64,000 nt of DNA from positions 3,222,141-3,286,140 of the forward strand of contig VFFE01007669.1 in NCBI GenBank assembly GCA_008921705.1, written 5' to 3'. Position 1 is the stretch's first letter; every line of letters starts with the position of its first letter. The DNA comes from Burhinus oedicnemus (taxonomy: Eukaryota > Chordata > Aves > Charadriiformes > Burhinidae). Positions 12,601-24,900 of this stretch are shown piece by piece. Made by a program: the position numbers and the translations under genes. Under the pieces are notes generated by a model. It worked only from the letters and a program-made list of their open reading frames with translations, had not been told where the DNA came from and made no database searches.

Positions 12601-14204
12601 TCACATTCAGAAATGCATCTTAATTGTGATTTTCAGTTCAGACTTTTCTGAAGGCAATAGTGTTTCAGTATCAGTCCTGGATACCAGACTATATGTTCAT
12701 TGGATAACTGGAGGAAGAAAAGATTAGTATAATGAGGACTGAAAACCACTGATGGGGTATTTACATAAGTAAATGATAGAAGACCAGCCTTATATAACAA
12801 ACGTGTGAAAACTGTTGAGTGAACTTTTATATTCTTTGTCCCATCTAAAACCCTACTCAGTGGGCCATGCACTTAATCTCATAATAGCTCTGATCCCCTG
12901 CTATTTTCTTTGACAAATGTGTGTTGATGAACTTGTGGTTCAGTTCATTTTTTTCTGAAGTGACATTTGCATTGATTATTTAAAGGTTTGCAGGCCACAG
13001 TTTCAAAGCACTTTAGTACAATAGCTGTTAAAACCTTAGTCTAAATCTTGGAGATTAGCAGGACGAAGAAAAAGAACTCAGCAAGCATAAAACCCTGTGC
13101 TGTATGGTGGGTGCTTCAGGTCTGAAACGTCTACGGCACCCAAGTACTGTATTTTGTATTTTGTGTCTTAGTGCACAGGAAATATTCCTGTGCCCCTTGA
13201 GTTTTCTTGCTGAACATACAGAGTTGTCGTTTTTACCATTCACACCTGTTCAGAAATAGTGCCCTATAAATACCATTGAACTCCTTACAGGTAATTTGTG
13301 AATGCTTCCCTTAAATTTAAAATAAATAGTATTGGCAGTCATGAATGAGAAGTCTGTGTTTAAAGATTGTTTAAACATCAGCTATTGCTGCAAAGATTTT
13401 CTTAATTTTTAATAAGCTATTGAACATATAGCACCATAAATCTGTAGCTCTAATTTTGTAGTTTAGTTCAATTAAAAAAAAATATATTAGATGTACAGCG
13501 AACCATTACTGATGCTGCCAGTTATTGAAGAGGAAAAGAAATAGGAAATTTGATTCTTTATTTAAAAATAATAGTGGTATACTATCTAGAAGCTTTGTCC
13601 TGGGGAGGTAGTAGAAAGGTAGGAGGAACGAGTAGAAACACGGCCCTGTATTCATTAGCTATGGCATACTCCAAGATCAATAGCCAGAAAAAGCAGGGTG
13701 CTACTTGCTATCTAGGAGTTTATAGCATGTAGTGTTCTTTTCTGTCTGCTAATGTCAGCGGCCCTAGCCACTGAGATGCTTTAAAAAAAACCAACGAAAC
13801 AACCACAAAAAACCTGAAGACCCCCAGTTTTACCACATTTGATAAATATCACCCTTGGAAGTCTCAGAAAAATGTACAGCCACAGATCTACAAAGTTTTA
13901 TTCAGTTAGCATTTTAGATTGCAAGTATTTAACCTCTACCAAAAACCTAGTTATTGTCTCAAATTATGCCTATTTCTGATAGATTAAATGCCAAACAGAA
14001 ACCAGGAAACAGTGAAATGTTAATGGAGTACACCTGAAGCAATTGCTGCCTGTTAATGCCTTGACCTTGGAAAGCAATACACAAAAAGATGGCATCATAA
14101 AACCGTGCAATTCTTATGAATATGTATGTGCTACTTGATAATAATGAATGTGGTACAGCCATGCATGCACTACAAGATAATGTTGTGCCCTTTGTTGTCT
14201 ACAG

Positions 14205-14345
14205 GTTGATAAAAATTAAAGAGTGGGTGGACAAGCACGACCCGGGTGCTTTGGTCATTCCTTTTAGTGGGGCCTTGGAACTCAAGTTGCAAGATATGAG
14301 TGCTGAGGAGAAACAGAAGTATCTGGAAGAGAACATGACACAAAG
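14205..14345 (+). CDS. OLA1: OLA1 coding exon (residues about 243-290)
   Basis: The 141-bp exon starts with the last base of a codon, then encodes 46 residues from [10 protein letters not shown] to E-E-N-M-T-Q, and ends with the first two bases (AG) of a serine codon. OLA1 is the eukaryotic YchF-type P-loop ATPase of the OBG/TRAFAC class: cytosolic, hydrolysing ATP in preference to GTP, with roles reported in translation initiation and stress responses. This exon carries the end of the nucleotide-binding domain, including S-G-A-L-E at about residues 264-268, the G5-like motif. The acceptor is TTTGTTGTCTACAG. The donor is AAAG followed by GTTAAT, a weak site with T at +3 and A at +5. Numbering assumes the usual 396-residue length. 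Upstream exons with the Walker A and NxxE motifs are not in the window. Confidence 0.95.
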
Positions 14346-15030
14346 GTTAATTAGCATTCATTTTCCCTACACTTTATTATCAACTATTTCCTTGCAGTAA
14401 TTTAATTGCTTGCGCTGATAGAATAATAAATGACAGAGTAATTACCATTATAAAGAGAGAATCTTCTCCTTTCTTTACCATGAGACAGAGTGAAAAGATT
14501 TATTTTAAATTAAGTTTTTAACTGTCATCTGTCATCTCTGTACAGTGTTTTAATTATAACATAGGTATTAGTTATGTATATTTTTGAGAAGGAATGATCA
14601 CCAAAACTGTTTCGTCATCCATGGGGAATAGGGACGGTGGAGAAAATTTTGCCATAATTTTTCTGAAGAACTGTAATAAATTGTTTCAATATTGAATTTC
14701 AGTCAAACAGTTATGCTTTCATGACCTGGAGTACTGAAAATTGCATGAGACCAAAAGTGCTGCCTGATAGGGTGATTTAAATTTATCCCGTAGTTCTGTA
14801 TCCTGCTGAATAAACAAATCAAAATACTGTCTTTATGATGCTGCAGTAAAAAAGTAGTTCTTCTGAAGAGAGTTCAAAGAAAAAGGCTACTGCGATTATT
14901 GCTGTGTTTAAAAGTAGACCTGGTGTCTTCAAAATATGTGATGTCTTTCCATGTAAATTGATTACTTGGAGCATTTAGCTGGTTTATGTGTATATGTTGA
15001 ATGAATTGGATTCATTTTTTTTTTTTTCAG
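14346..15030 (+). other. OLA1: OLA1 intron, 685 bp
   Basis: The intron lies between two in-frame OLA1 exons. It begins with a weak GTTAAT donor and ends with a run of about 16 T followed by CAG, a strong acceptor. If not spliced, the frame runs 18 codons into the intron to a TAA at 14398-14400. I see no other feature. Confidence 0.9.
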
Positions 15031-15127
15031 TGCTTTAGCAAAGATCATTAAGGCTGGATATGCAGCACTCCAACTAGAATACTTTTTCACTGCAGGCCCA
15101 GATGAAGTGCGTGCATGGACCATCAGG
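15031..15127 (+). CDS. OLA1: OLA1 coding exon (residues about 290-322, start of TGS domain)
   Basis: The 97-bp exon completes the split serine codon (AG plus T) and encodes [10 protein letters not shown] through D-E-V-R-A-W-T-I-R, ending on a codon boundary. The string [14 protein letters not shown] is a hallmark of YchF/OLA1 proteins and marks the entry into the C-terminal TGS domain, a beta-grasp module found in ThrRS, GTPases and SpoT. Donor GTAAGA is strong. The exon length is not a multiple of three, so skipping it would shift the frame. Confidence 0.96.
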
Positions 15128-17217
15128 GTAAGATTCATACTTATTCATCAGCTATATCCAGTTCCACACTATTGAATTCAGATTGATATCACTGACTTTG
15201 AAGTTTGTCATGGTGGCGGTTAGCTAGTCATTACAGATGAGGTTTTTGTCCAGGATAACTTTAATTATTTGTGAGCTGCTGAACAGTGAAAGTGGAGCTG
15301 CATTGATTGAGGCAGGTAACAATTGATTCTGCCTATTACATAGTCTGAATTTCTTCATCCTGTAGAATCTGTCTACCCTCCTCCTGTGGTCAGAGATAAG
15401 ACGTACCAGTATTGTGCTTGCTTAATCTGTGTGACTGGGTTTGTCTGCAGTGAAATTGATGTTGCTTTTCATTTTGTATTCACTAAGTTTGTTTGGGTTG
15501 CGGGTGGTTCATTCCTCCTTTGCTTTGCTCGGATTACATTTTCAGCAATAAAAGCAATATAACATCATTATATTCCTCATGGATACACAGTTGGGCTCAA
15601 AAACCTAAAATCACTGTGCAGTAATTCAGGTCTTTTACTGACTTTAATATTTAGACCTAGTTTATTTTGGTAGTTTTATATGTTTATCCGGGAACTTATG
15701 TAATGCCTAAAATAATATTATGAATTTTAAATATTTATGTAGAATGATTATAGCCATAGAGATTGACTAATTTATTCCCAGAGGACAGTAAGAGCTGAGC
15801 TGTAGTGGTTTGCCTTTGAATGCAAATATGTTATAATATAAAGATTAGTATTGAAAAATATTTTGAAATGCATGTAGTTACAAACTCTATCTTAAAAATT
15901 ACAAAAATGTCAACTTTTGGAGGTGCAAATCTGACACTGAGCTGTTATTTTTTGCATCAGTGTATTTATTTAGTGCTGTGCAGTGAATTTCAGTGTTGTA
16001 TTTAATTTCATTCAATTGAATTAATTTGTTTTCATTAATCAACATAATTTCCAGTAAATTTATATTTTTATTAATACTGCTACAGATGTTTGTGTATATG
16101 TTTTAGCACATTAAACATATTTTCCTAAAAGCACATTAATTTTTTTAGCCTTTTCATCACATCTCCTTTTACATGGTAACTGCTAGCTAAAGTCCCTGAA
16201 AGAGCTACCAAAATAATATAAAAGCAGAAGTTTTGTTGTTCTGATTCTTGCTATAGCTTTTAAAAGCATATTCTGAAACTCCACTGTTTTCAGTAGGAGA
16301 AATGCTTGCTCTTTATTAGAAAATTTGAAAGCTGGTTTATCTTAAGACTGATTGTAAGTATCTTTGATTTAATGTGCAAAGATATTTAGTCAGGTAAGCA
16401 TCAGTGAGTAGCCATATTAACCCAATACATCTTTTATTGTAAAAACTGTGCTTTACACTGTCAGACTCCTTAGCACTTTAACATGCTTTATTAAGCAGCC
16501 TTTAGGTCACCATTATTTCTCAAATTTCTCTCCATGGTTGTATGTGCACAGAATGTATGTCCTTGTAATTTAAAGCATGCAGTTATAGTGCATTCTCCTC
16601 TATTGCATAAACTTCAATTATCTTATAATAGTTGCCTGTGGATTTTTTTTTAAATTATTTTTTAGTGATTAAATTTTTGACGTTTTGGTAAGAATACTCG
16701 TTTTGTTCTATATTAGACTTACTAAAATTATTCTGAAATAAAAATAAGCTAATATGTAGGGCTTGAAATCCATAAACCTTTTTTGATTACAAATGTGGCT
16801 CACCAATGAATGTTATCATTTAATTGAAATTATTTGGACGTAAGTGAAAGTCTTGAGTAATTCAAATTTTAAAGTTATTTAAAAATCTTTATTTTCCTCA
16901 CTTTCTGTATGGAGAGCTAGGGATCGAAGTGAATCCCACAACAAAACACAATCATAGCTTCTAAAATCAATACTACTGTTGATACCTATTAGGAGAAACA
17001 AAGCTGCCCTTCTTTAATATCAGTTAGTTTATCTGTGGCGAAGGAATCTGTCTCTGTGTCCCAATACTGAGAATTACCCAGCTGCATGCATGACATTTTA
17101 ACTGATATGAAACAAAGTTTCAGCAGATCCTGAAAGCATATCAAAAAGGAGAAACCTCTTTCCTGCAATCAATCTTCCTAAATGCAATTAATTTTCTTCC
17201 GGTCTTTCCTTTGACAG
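15128..17217 (+). other. OLA1: OLA1 intron, 2,090 bp
   Basis: AT-rich sequence runs between strong splice sites (GTAAGA donor; acceptor CTTTCCTTTGACAG). Several palindromic AAT/ATT stretches occur, for example around 16010-16040. I see no repeat or gene that I can name. Confidence 0.9.
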
Positions 17218-17340
17218 AAAGGGACGAAGGCTCCTCAGGCAGCAGGGAAGATTCACACAGATTTTGAAAAGGGATTCATTATGGCTGAAGTAATGAAATA
17301 TGAAGATTTTAAAGAAGGAGGTTCAGAAGCTGCTGTCAAG
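17218..17340 (+). CDS. OLA1: OLA1 coding exon (residues about 323-363, TGS domain)
   Basis: The 123-bp exon contains 41 whole codons, from [10 protein letters not shown] through E-A-A-V-K, in phase 0 at both ends. It carries the core of the TGS domain. The [18 protein letters not shown] segment is nearly invariant between YchF and OLA1 and is diagnostic. Acceptor CTTTCCTTTGACAG and donor GTGAGC are both good. Skipping this exon would keep the frame but delete half of the TGS fold. Confidence 0.97.
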
Positions 17341-18147
17341 GTGAGCTCCCCATCTTTTTCTTCTCCCTTCCTCCATATGTGCCATTTTTCCATTTCAAGT
17401 CTGTTTTTCAATGGGAAGAAGTTCTTGATGCTAAGCTAATCTTAACAGTCACCTCTAGCAATAGACCAAAATCTATTTTCATCTTTTACTTAGGAAAGAA
17501 TTCAAATGCACCAGCTTACTGAATAGGAATGCAACTATTTCAGTATCCAGGAGATGACAGTTTGTGGACTAAATGTCAACACTAAGACCAAAAGCCATGT
17601 TAATTTTTTCTTCTCTGTTTACATGTTAGTGTTCAGAATTTAATAAGCTTTAAAATTAACTTGTTTTTGAAAAATCAAATTTTTAGGATGAGACAGCAGA
17701 TTTTTGAATCGCCTCTAAAAGAAAATGCAAGAAACAGAATATCTGTTTCTTCTAATAGTGTGTCATCTTGTTTTGAGTTTGCATTGCAAATGTTGGATGC
17801 AAATGGTTAAGAAAATACTGTATTATAAAAATGAAACTTTCTTTCAGGATTAGTGGATTCCACTCCTAGACTCTGATAGGCGTGATTAGAATCTTAAAAT
17901 TTACCATTTCAGTATTTAATTCTATCGTCCTTTGATGTCTTATTCAAAAATGCCATGCCTTACTTCAATTGTTCAGGGTGCCAGTAATAGTTGTATGTCG
18001 TCCACAAAAATACATCACAATAGGTGAAGTTTCCTAGCTACTATCTACTGAATAGACAGTGAAGATATTTAATGAAAAACTTTTTTCTTAAGCTCACGCT
18101 TCTTTGTAGTGACACTTCTATTAAGTGGAGTTTTATCTGCTTTCTCA

Positions 18148-18161
18148 ACGCTAGAGGGCAG
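18148..18161 (+). promoter_or_regulatory. CTCF-like motif
   Basis: AACGCTAGAGGGCA agrees with most positions of the CTCF core (CCASYAGRKGGCA), including the central Y-A-G-R-G-G-G-C-A. The flanking bases do not add further support. It lies in the last OLA1 intron. One motif of this length is expected by chance now and then, so occupancy is unproven. Confidence 0.3.
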
Positions 18162-20379
18162 AGACTGATTGGGTGCCCAAAGTTGTGCCCTTCTTATAGC
18201 TGACAAATTATATCTGATTTGAAGTTATTAAATATGAAATGAACTTGTACATGGCAAATAAATGTCATAAGAAAAGCTGTTATTCTCTGTGTTGCTATTG
18301 CATTATTTCCAGCTTCTTTAAGCAGAAAAACTTCCCTTTATTTCATACATGTTTGATTTCTCGTTTGGCATTTTTGATGTTTTACTAAGACTTGTATTTT
18401 ATAAAATTGCAATTACAAAGCACGTTAGTTTGATTTAATCAACCTCAGTATTTGAAGGTTCCTACATGTGTTAAAGAATTTAAAAGGTTCAGCTTCATTG
18501 TTTGCTATTTGATAGCTTGAAAGGTATGCAAAACTATGATTTCAGATTCAGCTTATTCTCAGTGGTATCACTAAGGAAGATCATACTGAGCAGCGGGACT
18601 TTAATAGGTTTGTTTGAACCCCAGGAAGTGAGGGAAAAAAAAATCCCAGTATAATTGGTTCGTTGCGGCATGTGAACTGCCTTATGAAAAGGGAAGTAGA
18701 GTTGTAGTTATAAAGTGAAATCACAGCTATAAATAAATCTAATATTCTGCAGTCAGAAACCACTTTATGTAACCGAGATTCGAATTTTGCCAGCAACAGT
18801 TTTTGATGCTCAAATCTGAGTGTCTTCCCTGAGAAGCTGCATCAGTTAATACCTGTTAATCTCTAAGTAATTTGCTTATATATTTTTATTTGCTTTTCAC
18901 AATGTAAGATTCTAGACATCAAGCTTCCACGTTCAAATTATAATTTAATGTTTAAATTTTTATTGTTTTGAAGTATCTGTAAAGCAAGTATATTTGCATT
19001 TGTTACTCAGGTTTTAAATGAAGGTTAGAAAAAAACCCTTGCTCTTAGAAAAATGTGTTATATTACTCTAGTCTTTTCTAATTTGCATTTAATACAATGT
19101 TTCATGCCATACACAATACTAATTACTTTTATATTGCTGGTAAATTTCAAAATTAAATTTGGGAGCTTTTAGGAGTCAACTGAAATAACAGTGGTAATGG
19201 GAGTTGCTTGCTTTGTATGTTATCAAGTTGATCGATTTTTAAGTTTGATTTTGTGTGTGTCTAACACCAGTACAGCATAACTAATTTAATGCCAGTGCTG
19301 TGAACTATACACTGAATAGCTCTGTGTGGGCTTTGTAGTCTACAGGGATATCACATTATTAGCAATCATATCTGCTTAGGCAAAGCTGGCTTCTACAGAT
19401 GGCTGCTTTCAAGTGCAAATGAACTGGTTAGACGTGTCTTGTTTAATACATACTCAAGATTCACAAATGGGTATTGATTTTTTCAACCAGTGTTTCTGAT
19501 AGCAATGGAAATGGATTAAATGGTCTCTAGAGAATTTAAAGGAACACTGTCACTTTTAATTAACTGTAAACTGGTAACAAAAATACATAAACTTGCATTA
19601 GTGTGTCAAAATGTGTTTAATTAAAGAAGTCTGTGTCGCTTTGACAGCATGTAATAGCGTGCTAAAAAAATCCACATTGTTACTTTGTGGAGGTCAGTTT
19701 TTTCTACAAATATTTCTGAGTAATAAACGTATTCGACTGTAAAATGTCTCTGTACCTGTGCCTGCAGCTTACACTTGCTGATGATTTTTACAGCACCGTT
19801 TTATTAGTGTTTATGCCACCAATTAGTCTAATTACTCTTGACTTTGAGCATTATTAGGATCTTCAAAGGAAAGGACTACTAAGTCTACTTGAAAGTAAAC
19901 CTTTTATAGTCTAAACAAATTTCTGGGGGAAGGGGGATATAAAAACATTTGCAAAATACTGTTTATTATTTATCAATATTGTCATATTGGATAAGGTCAA
20001 TTACTATCGCACTATGTATTTATTGTCGAGGCTCTTTTATCTGCAATTTTCTATAGGCTAGCATCACTGGTGACAACATTTAAATACGGAACAACAGCAA
20101 GAAGGTTATTGAGCCTCTAAATTCCTAGACAGCAATATGGGGAAATACGTTGCTTTACAGAGCAGGTTTTGTGAAAGAAAGGTGTCTAAGTTAACTATGT
20201 ACCATTAATCTGATCTGTTCTACTGCAACTAAGGTCATTAGTTAACAGCTTTCCTGTAATGGGATCTTAGCATGCCACCACTGTGATAGTGTCATTGAGA
20301 ATAATGGCACAGTGAGGTCTTGCATGGAAGCACTTTCTCCTGCAAGAGAAAACTTCAAAACAGGAATGGTTATTGAACT

Positions 20380-20480
20380 AAAGCAGAAGCCCTCAACTTT
20401 TCCATATTGTAGATCACTTTTCAAGATAAATGCTTCTGCGGACCACCTCCCGCCCAGTCTGTCAGTCCTAATGCCACAGC
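20380..20480 (+). repeat. Possible ancient interspersed repeat
   Basis: A block containing CCCTCAACTTTTCCATATTG followed by GATCACTTTTCAAGATAAATG and GCGGACCACCTCC resembles, in wording and order, old vertebrate DNA-transposon-like repeats that carry a TTCTCAACCTTTCC-type start. This is recall of a general pattern, and no terminal inverted repeats were found. Confidence is low. Confidence 0.25.
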
Positions 20481-21372
20481 TTCTCTCTATCCCCTATAAT
20501 ACCAGGTTTAATTACGATGAGGTAAAGACAGAAAAATATAATAATAAATTCTAATGTGGAGAGTACTGATATTTAATAGATTCCTTGCCTATTTTCTGCT
20601 CTCCCCAAGAACAGCATTTTCATAATGAATTTCCTTTTCATGTCTTTGGTCTGTATGCCTTCTCCTGTATCCTGGTTTCACAGCCTAACCGCTCTTACAT
20701 CTGTCCTTCTGAAGCAAATGTCTTCTAAAGGAAATTTCTGACAGAAAAACTGAACCTGTATTTTGTGCTCCTCAGTCCTTCGTTATCTGGGCGCAAGCAG
20801 ACAAGAGAGCCCTGCTCGAAGCACGAGGCATGTACAGTTGTGACTTAGGCATAGGGTTCCCATCTTTAGTTTTGACAGTACTCGCTTGTTCTTTGCTGGA
20901 GCCGCTCAGAAGTAGTTCATATACCAGTTTAATAGCCATGCAGCCGCGATGCACACTGTTGCCGATCACCCTTTCCAGCAATACTGTTTTAGATTCCTGC
21001 TGCCAGTGTTTGCCATCTGCAGGTTTTTTAGATGAAGAAAAAGAAAGCCTGAAAGCTGAAAAAAAAAAAAAAAAATTGAGTTGTTTTAGTGTCCTTTATC
21101 TTAAAACTTGCCAGGGTTTACAGATTTACCACTATATAATGCTGATGGCATTTAAGCACCACTGATTCAGTGGAGGTTAAATTATTTTTGGATACATTTT
21201 ATATGTATGTAAAACCAAATTATGTAAAACTGAGGGAGTATTGTGGCTGTCAAACTCTGAAGCTGAAGTAGTACCATTTCTTTACCAAAATGTATTTTAA
21301 AATTACAATTTGACAATACTATAAAATGTCTAATGAAATAACCCATTTTCCTTTTGTCTGTTCTATTTACAG

Positions 21373-21474
21373 GCGGCTGGAAAATACAGACAACAAGGCA
21401 GAAATTACATAGTGGAGGATGGAGATATTATCTTCTTTAAATTTAATACACCTCAACAACCCAAGAAGAAATGA
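21373..21474 (+). CDS. OLA1: OLA1 last coding exon (residues about 364-396 and stop)
   Basis: Thirty-three codons and a TGA stop encode [12 protein letters not shown] through [10 protein letters not shown]. The end of the TGS domain ([13 protein letters not shown]) is followed by the short basic tail typical of vertebrate OLA1. Acceptor ATTTACAG is good. The exon starts in phase 0, matching the end of the preceding exon. Together the four exons in the window encode 153 contiguous residues without a stop or frameshift, so the gene looks intact here. Confidence 0.97.
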   Translation, partial: AAGKYRQQGRNYIVEDGDIIFFKFNTPQQPKKK

Positions 21475-21500
21475 ATATCAGATGTTGTTCATTGCTCAGA

Positions 21501-21506
21501 AATAAA
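21501..21506 (+). terminator. OLA1: Proximal poly(A) signal of OLA1
   Basis: Canonical AATAAA lies 27 bp after the stop codon. Its use would leave a 3' UTR of only about 45-55 nt. The downstream sequence is only mildly GU/U-rich, so it is probably weaker than the distal signal. Confidence 0.4.
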
Positions 21507-21875
21507 CTGTGCTGCTTCAAAAAGCATATGAATTTTTATTTAGAATGGAATATCTGGAAACAAAAAGCATACGGTTTCTACCTAGGGAACTTCCCCTCCC
21601 CCCAGTGAAATTATTCTTGTTTGTTTTGAATTAAAATATGGCGCCTCCAGCGAACATGCAAGTTCACTAAATGTGAACAGCTTTGCATTTCAAACGATTA
21701 AGACCCTACTCCAAATTGTAGAAGCTTTTCAGGAACCATATTACTCTCATGATACTTCATTAATCTCCATCATGTATGCCAAGCCTGACACGTTTGACAG
21801 TGAGGACAATGTGGCTTGCTCCTTTTTGAATCTACAGATAATGCATGTTTTACAGTACTCCAGATGTCTACACTC

Positions 21876-21881
21876 AATAAA
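21876..21881 (+). terminator. OLA1: Distal poly(A) signal of OLA1
   Basis: Canonical AATAAA is followed by a long GT-rich stretch (TTGGTGTGTTTGGGG and onward), the standard arrangement of hexamer plus downstream GU element. It is the best candidate for the main OLA1 mRNA 3' end. Confidence 0.65.
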
Positions 21882-21900
21882 ACATTTGACAAAACCAGCC

Positions 21901-24900
21901 TTGGTGTGTTTGGGGATGTCTGTATTGACTGACTGTGGTGTGCTGAATGCGATACGGCACCTGGTGGATGCTGATTACAGAATTTTAAGACGTGTATGAT
22001 ACAGTAACTGGCAGTGTGGGGCAGCTGCAATTGTATCTCGAAAGTGAGTCTTTCATGGGAATCAGAAGATTAGGATGCCAATGATTTGTCTCAAAAAAGT
22101 TAATGAATTTGTAGATGGACATTCACTGAAAGATGATAGTAAGGATAGTAAGAACGATGCAGCGTAAATGATTTTTACTGGAGAGAGGAAATATATGTAG
22201 AAAAATCTTGTTGTCTTTGAGACTGAAGCTTTTTTGTTCAAATAATTTTGAAAAAGTATTTCATTCTTGCCTTGAAATTATTAAATTGTGGAGGCTGGAG
22301 CAGCGGTGCCTGATGTGTGTTGTCCTCTCAGGTCTGTTTTCAGGCCAGCGGAGGGTGACACAGATAGTGTTGTGAAGGAAGAGGTCACGCTCTGATGGAT
22401 AGGTAAGTCGTTCTGCTGAAATAAGTCTGCAGCTGTGAGTACTTTTTTTACCCCTTCAGCCATGAGGGAGACCTAGTCTCTTTGGGTAACACAGAAGAAT
22501 AAGATACTGTCAAAAATAAAACCAAGTTTGTACTTTTAATGCAAGCTGTAGAATTGGCCTTACTTGCAGTATATTTAATGTATTTAAAATAGCCTGACTT
22601 TTTCTGAGGTGCCTGTGGTTTCAGCGACAGATTCTGTGGGGTCAAGGCTGGGAGAGATGCTGGTGTTACCTGTGGCTTGTTGGTGTGCCAGACCTTTTGC
22701 GTCACTGTGATAAATTTGCTTGCTATAAACTTTGGGAAGGCAACTTATCACTGGCTAACCTCCCCTCTGTGTTTAAGGTATTGGGAGCGCTGGTGGTGTC
22801 CTGCTCCGAGGCTTCCCTTGAGACGCCGCCTTTGAGCTTCGTTGCTCATTTCTGAAAGAGTAAGACGTGGGTCAGCCAGAGCCACGAGGCTCATTGTTGA
22901 AAAGTTGGCACCATGCCTTTAGTTGCACTGAGGAGAAAGAGGGAGGGCAGATGACTTCAATACGTAGTTGTTGATTTTGTTTTAAAGAGCGTCTCCTTTT
23001 TTCATGGTGGCAGGAGGGGGGAGAGTATTGTAAAGCAGGGAAATTAGGACTTCAGATGTTTTGGAACCCTTGAAATTCTCTCTTGTATCGTCTCCCTGGT
23101 GCAGCCAGTATTTGTTCTTGGCGTTATTTTGATGTTTCGTAATTGAGAAAAGATTAGGACCACCAAATCTTGTGTTAAAAGTCAAATCCAAAAGAAAACA
23201 GAGCCTACCTGCTTCTCTTGGAAGTCAGCAAGGTGCTAGTAACAGAGAAGGGCTCATGCTGGGTTTTAGATGCAATGAAAGGTGAGTGAGAAGTGGAGTA
23301 TATGTGTTGGTGAAAGAGAAGTAGCTTCTTTGCTGTACTGATACCCGCTGAAATGTGCTCTCTTGTCCTGTCCGAAATTTGTTCCGGTTTCCAAAATATT
23401 CCTATGCTCCCTAATTATTACATGTCAGGGAAGAAGTTGTTAGAAAGGACAGAAAAATTAATGGATTGCTTTGTATTTTCACATCTCTTAGTTACTTTTA
23501 ATAAGCTATATTTGTTTAGATTTGAATGTGTGTACTTCACGATACCTCCCTGTTCTAAAAATAAAAATAATTAAAAATTGAACTAAGTTGTTCTTAATAG
23601 ACAGGGTTTTTTGAAGTTACTACAATATTCTGAAAATAGAAAATGAACTTAAAATATTTGCCAAATCTTTAAAAATATATATTCTATAACATTTTATGTT
23701 TGAGCTTATTAACTTGCCTGAATAGTTTATCTCTTCTGCTGTTTTAACTAATGTTCTTTTAACTACTGAAGCTAAGCAATTATTCCAGAATAAAAATGAG
23801 TTTTATTAAAAGAAAGAATAATCTGATAAGCTCTGTTACTCCTATCACTGGTGGCTTGTGGCAACAGCCACACTAAATACATGCAGCCTGTGTTTCTCCT
23901 CAGTGGGTCTATGCATTTAAGATGTGCAGCTCCTAAAAACTTGTAAATATAGCAAGTTTCAAGCACTCTGTTTTAAATAGAATTGTGATTTTAATTTAAG
24001 CCAAGCACACACTATTCATGCATTTCAACCTGCACAGGTGACTCCAGGTGCAGTGTATCCATCCTACTCACATTTGCTATTTAAGAAACAGAAGTGAAAT
24101 CTGCCTGCGTGCTCTTCACTCTCAGTGACCTGTACTCACTGGGGATGATGATGGTGAGTAGAAGGAGACCTTTTGTTTCTCCAGCTGGTAGGCACTGCTC
24201 TTCCAAAACATGGAAAGTAGGGAATTTTGCAAAGGAGGAATACTAACCCTTCCTCTTAACTTGCATTCCTCAGTGCCTAATAGGCATGGCACTGATGGCA
24301 TGTTTCTGGGATTAAACAAATGCTAGTGGAATAGGGAAATCACTGCTACCTGCCTCTGGACTGGCCAAAAGAGAGTGAAAGTGGTGTGGAGGTGTCAGTG
24401 AAGGCAGCTGTGCCTGCACTGGCATGTGGGGTGACTCTGGGAAGTAGATCTGGAGAGCAAAACAGTTGGGACGGAGGACCTGATGTTCCCACAGCATGTA
24501 TTTGAGGGGCTACCTCGGACTAATTGCAGGCTGGTCCCATGAGGAGTTAGAGTGCAGTTTTCACTTCAGTCTCAAGAGAGAACCAGTTTGCCATAAGATA
24601 CCCGAGGGATAACCAGTTTGCCTGCTGTGAGACTCCTGCGCAATGCAGAGCGAAGTGGGGGATGGGGTCGGGGGAGTGGAGGGTGTGTGAGAGAGAGGAG
24701 GGCATGCGTGTGTGTGTGTAGATTCACTTTTAAAAGTACCTTCCTGGTCCCGTAAAAACGTTGCTGTAGACAAGAGCTTACAGCTGTCCTTTATTGGCAG
24801 CATCAATAGCAGTGTCTAGGTGATGTGCTCGGGCACCCCAATACGTGACATTTCAGACCATTAAAGAAGAATGGAAATTTAACTTTTGAAGACTATTTGT

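Larger units (their letters stand above)
1..14204 (+). other. OLA1: OLA1 intron (3' part), AT-rich, with old LINE fragments
   Basis: This stretch precedes the first recognisable OLA1 exon and ends in a polypyrimidine-type acceptor (TTTGTTGTCTACAG). I looked for the preceding OLA1 exon, which carries the NxxE nucleotide-specificity motif region (NLSE in the family), and did not find it, so it should lie to the left of the window. Inside are homopolymer runs, a polypyrimidine tract near 5.6 kb, and three worn CR1/L3-like LINE pieces listed separately. The remaining sequence is AT-rich and shows no other gene. The open frames here (for example 4366-4704 minus, 6761-7144 minus and 10350-10715 plus) have no family likeness that I recognise and fit chance or repeat sequence. 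Intron assignment is inference from the downstream exon phase. Confidence 0.8.
17341..21372 (+). other. OLA1: OLA1 last intron, 4,032 bp
   Basis: The intron separates the last two coding exons (donor GTGAGC; acceptor TTGTCTGTTCTATTTACAG). The content is AT-rich and mostly featureless. It contains a CTCF-like motif near 18150, a possible ancient interspersed repeat near 20,380-20,480, and a run of A at 21,057-21,074. The open frame at 20830-21165 has no recognisable homology. Confidence 0.9.
21475..21900 (+). other. OLA1: OLA1 3' untranslated region (inferred extent)
   Basis: After the stop codon the sequence holds three possible poly(A) signals: AATAAA at 21501-21506, ATTAAA at 21630-21635 and AATAAA at 21876-21881. 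The last is followed within about 20-70 bp by TTGGTGTGTTTGGGGATGTC and later GTGGTGTGCTG, a strong GU-rich downstream element, so I place the main end near 21,895-21,905. The UTR would be about 0.42 kb. Confidence 0.6.

Noticed and set aside
1..14204. Search for the preceding OLA1 exon with the NLSE motif
   Set aside because: No translated match was found in any frame, so the exon is taken to lie left of the window.
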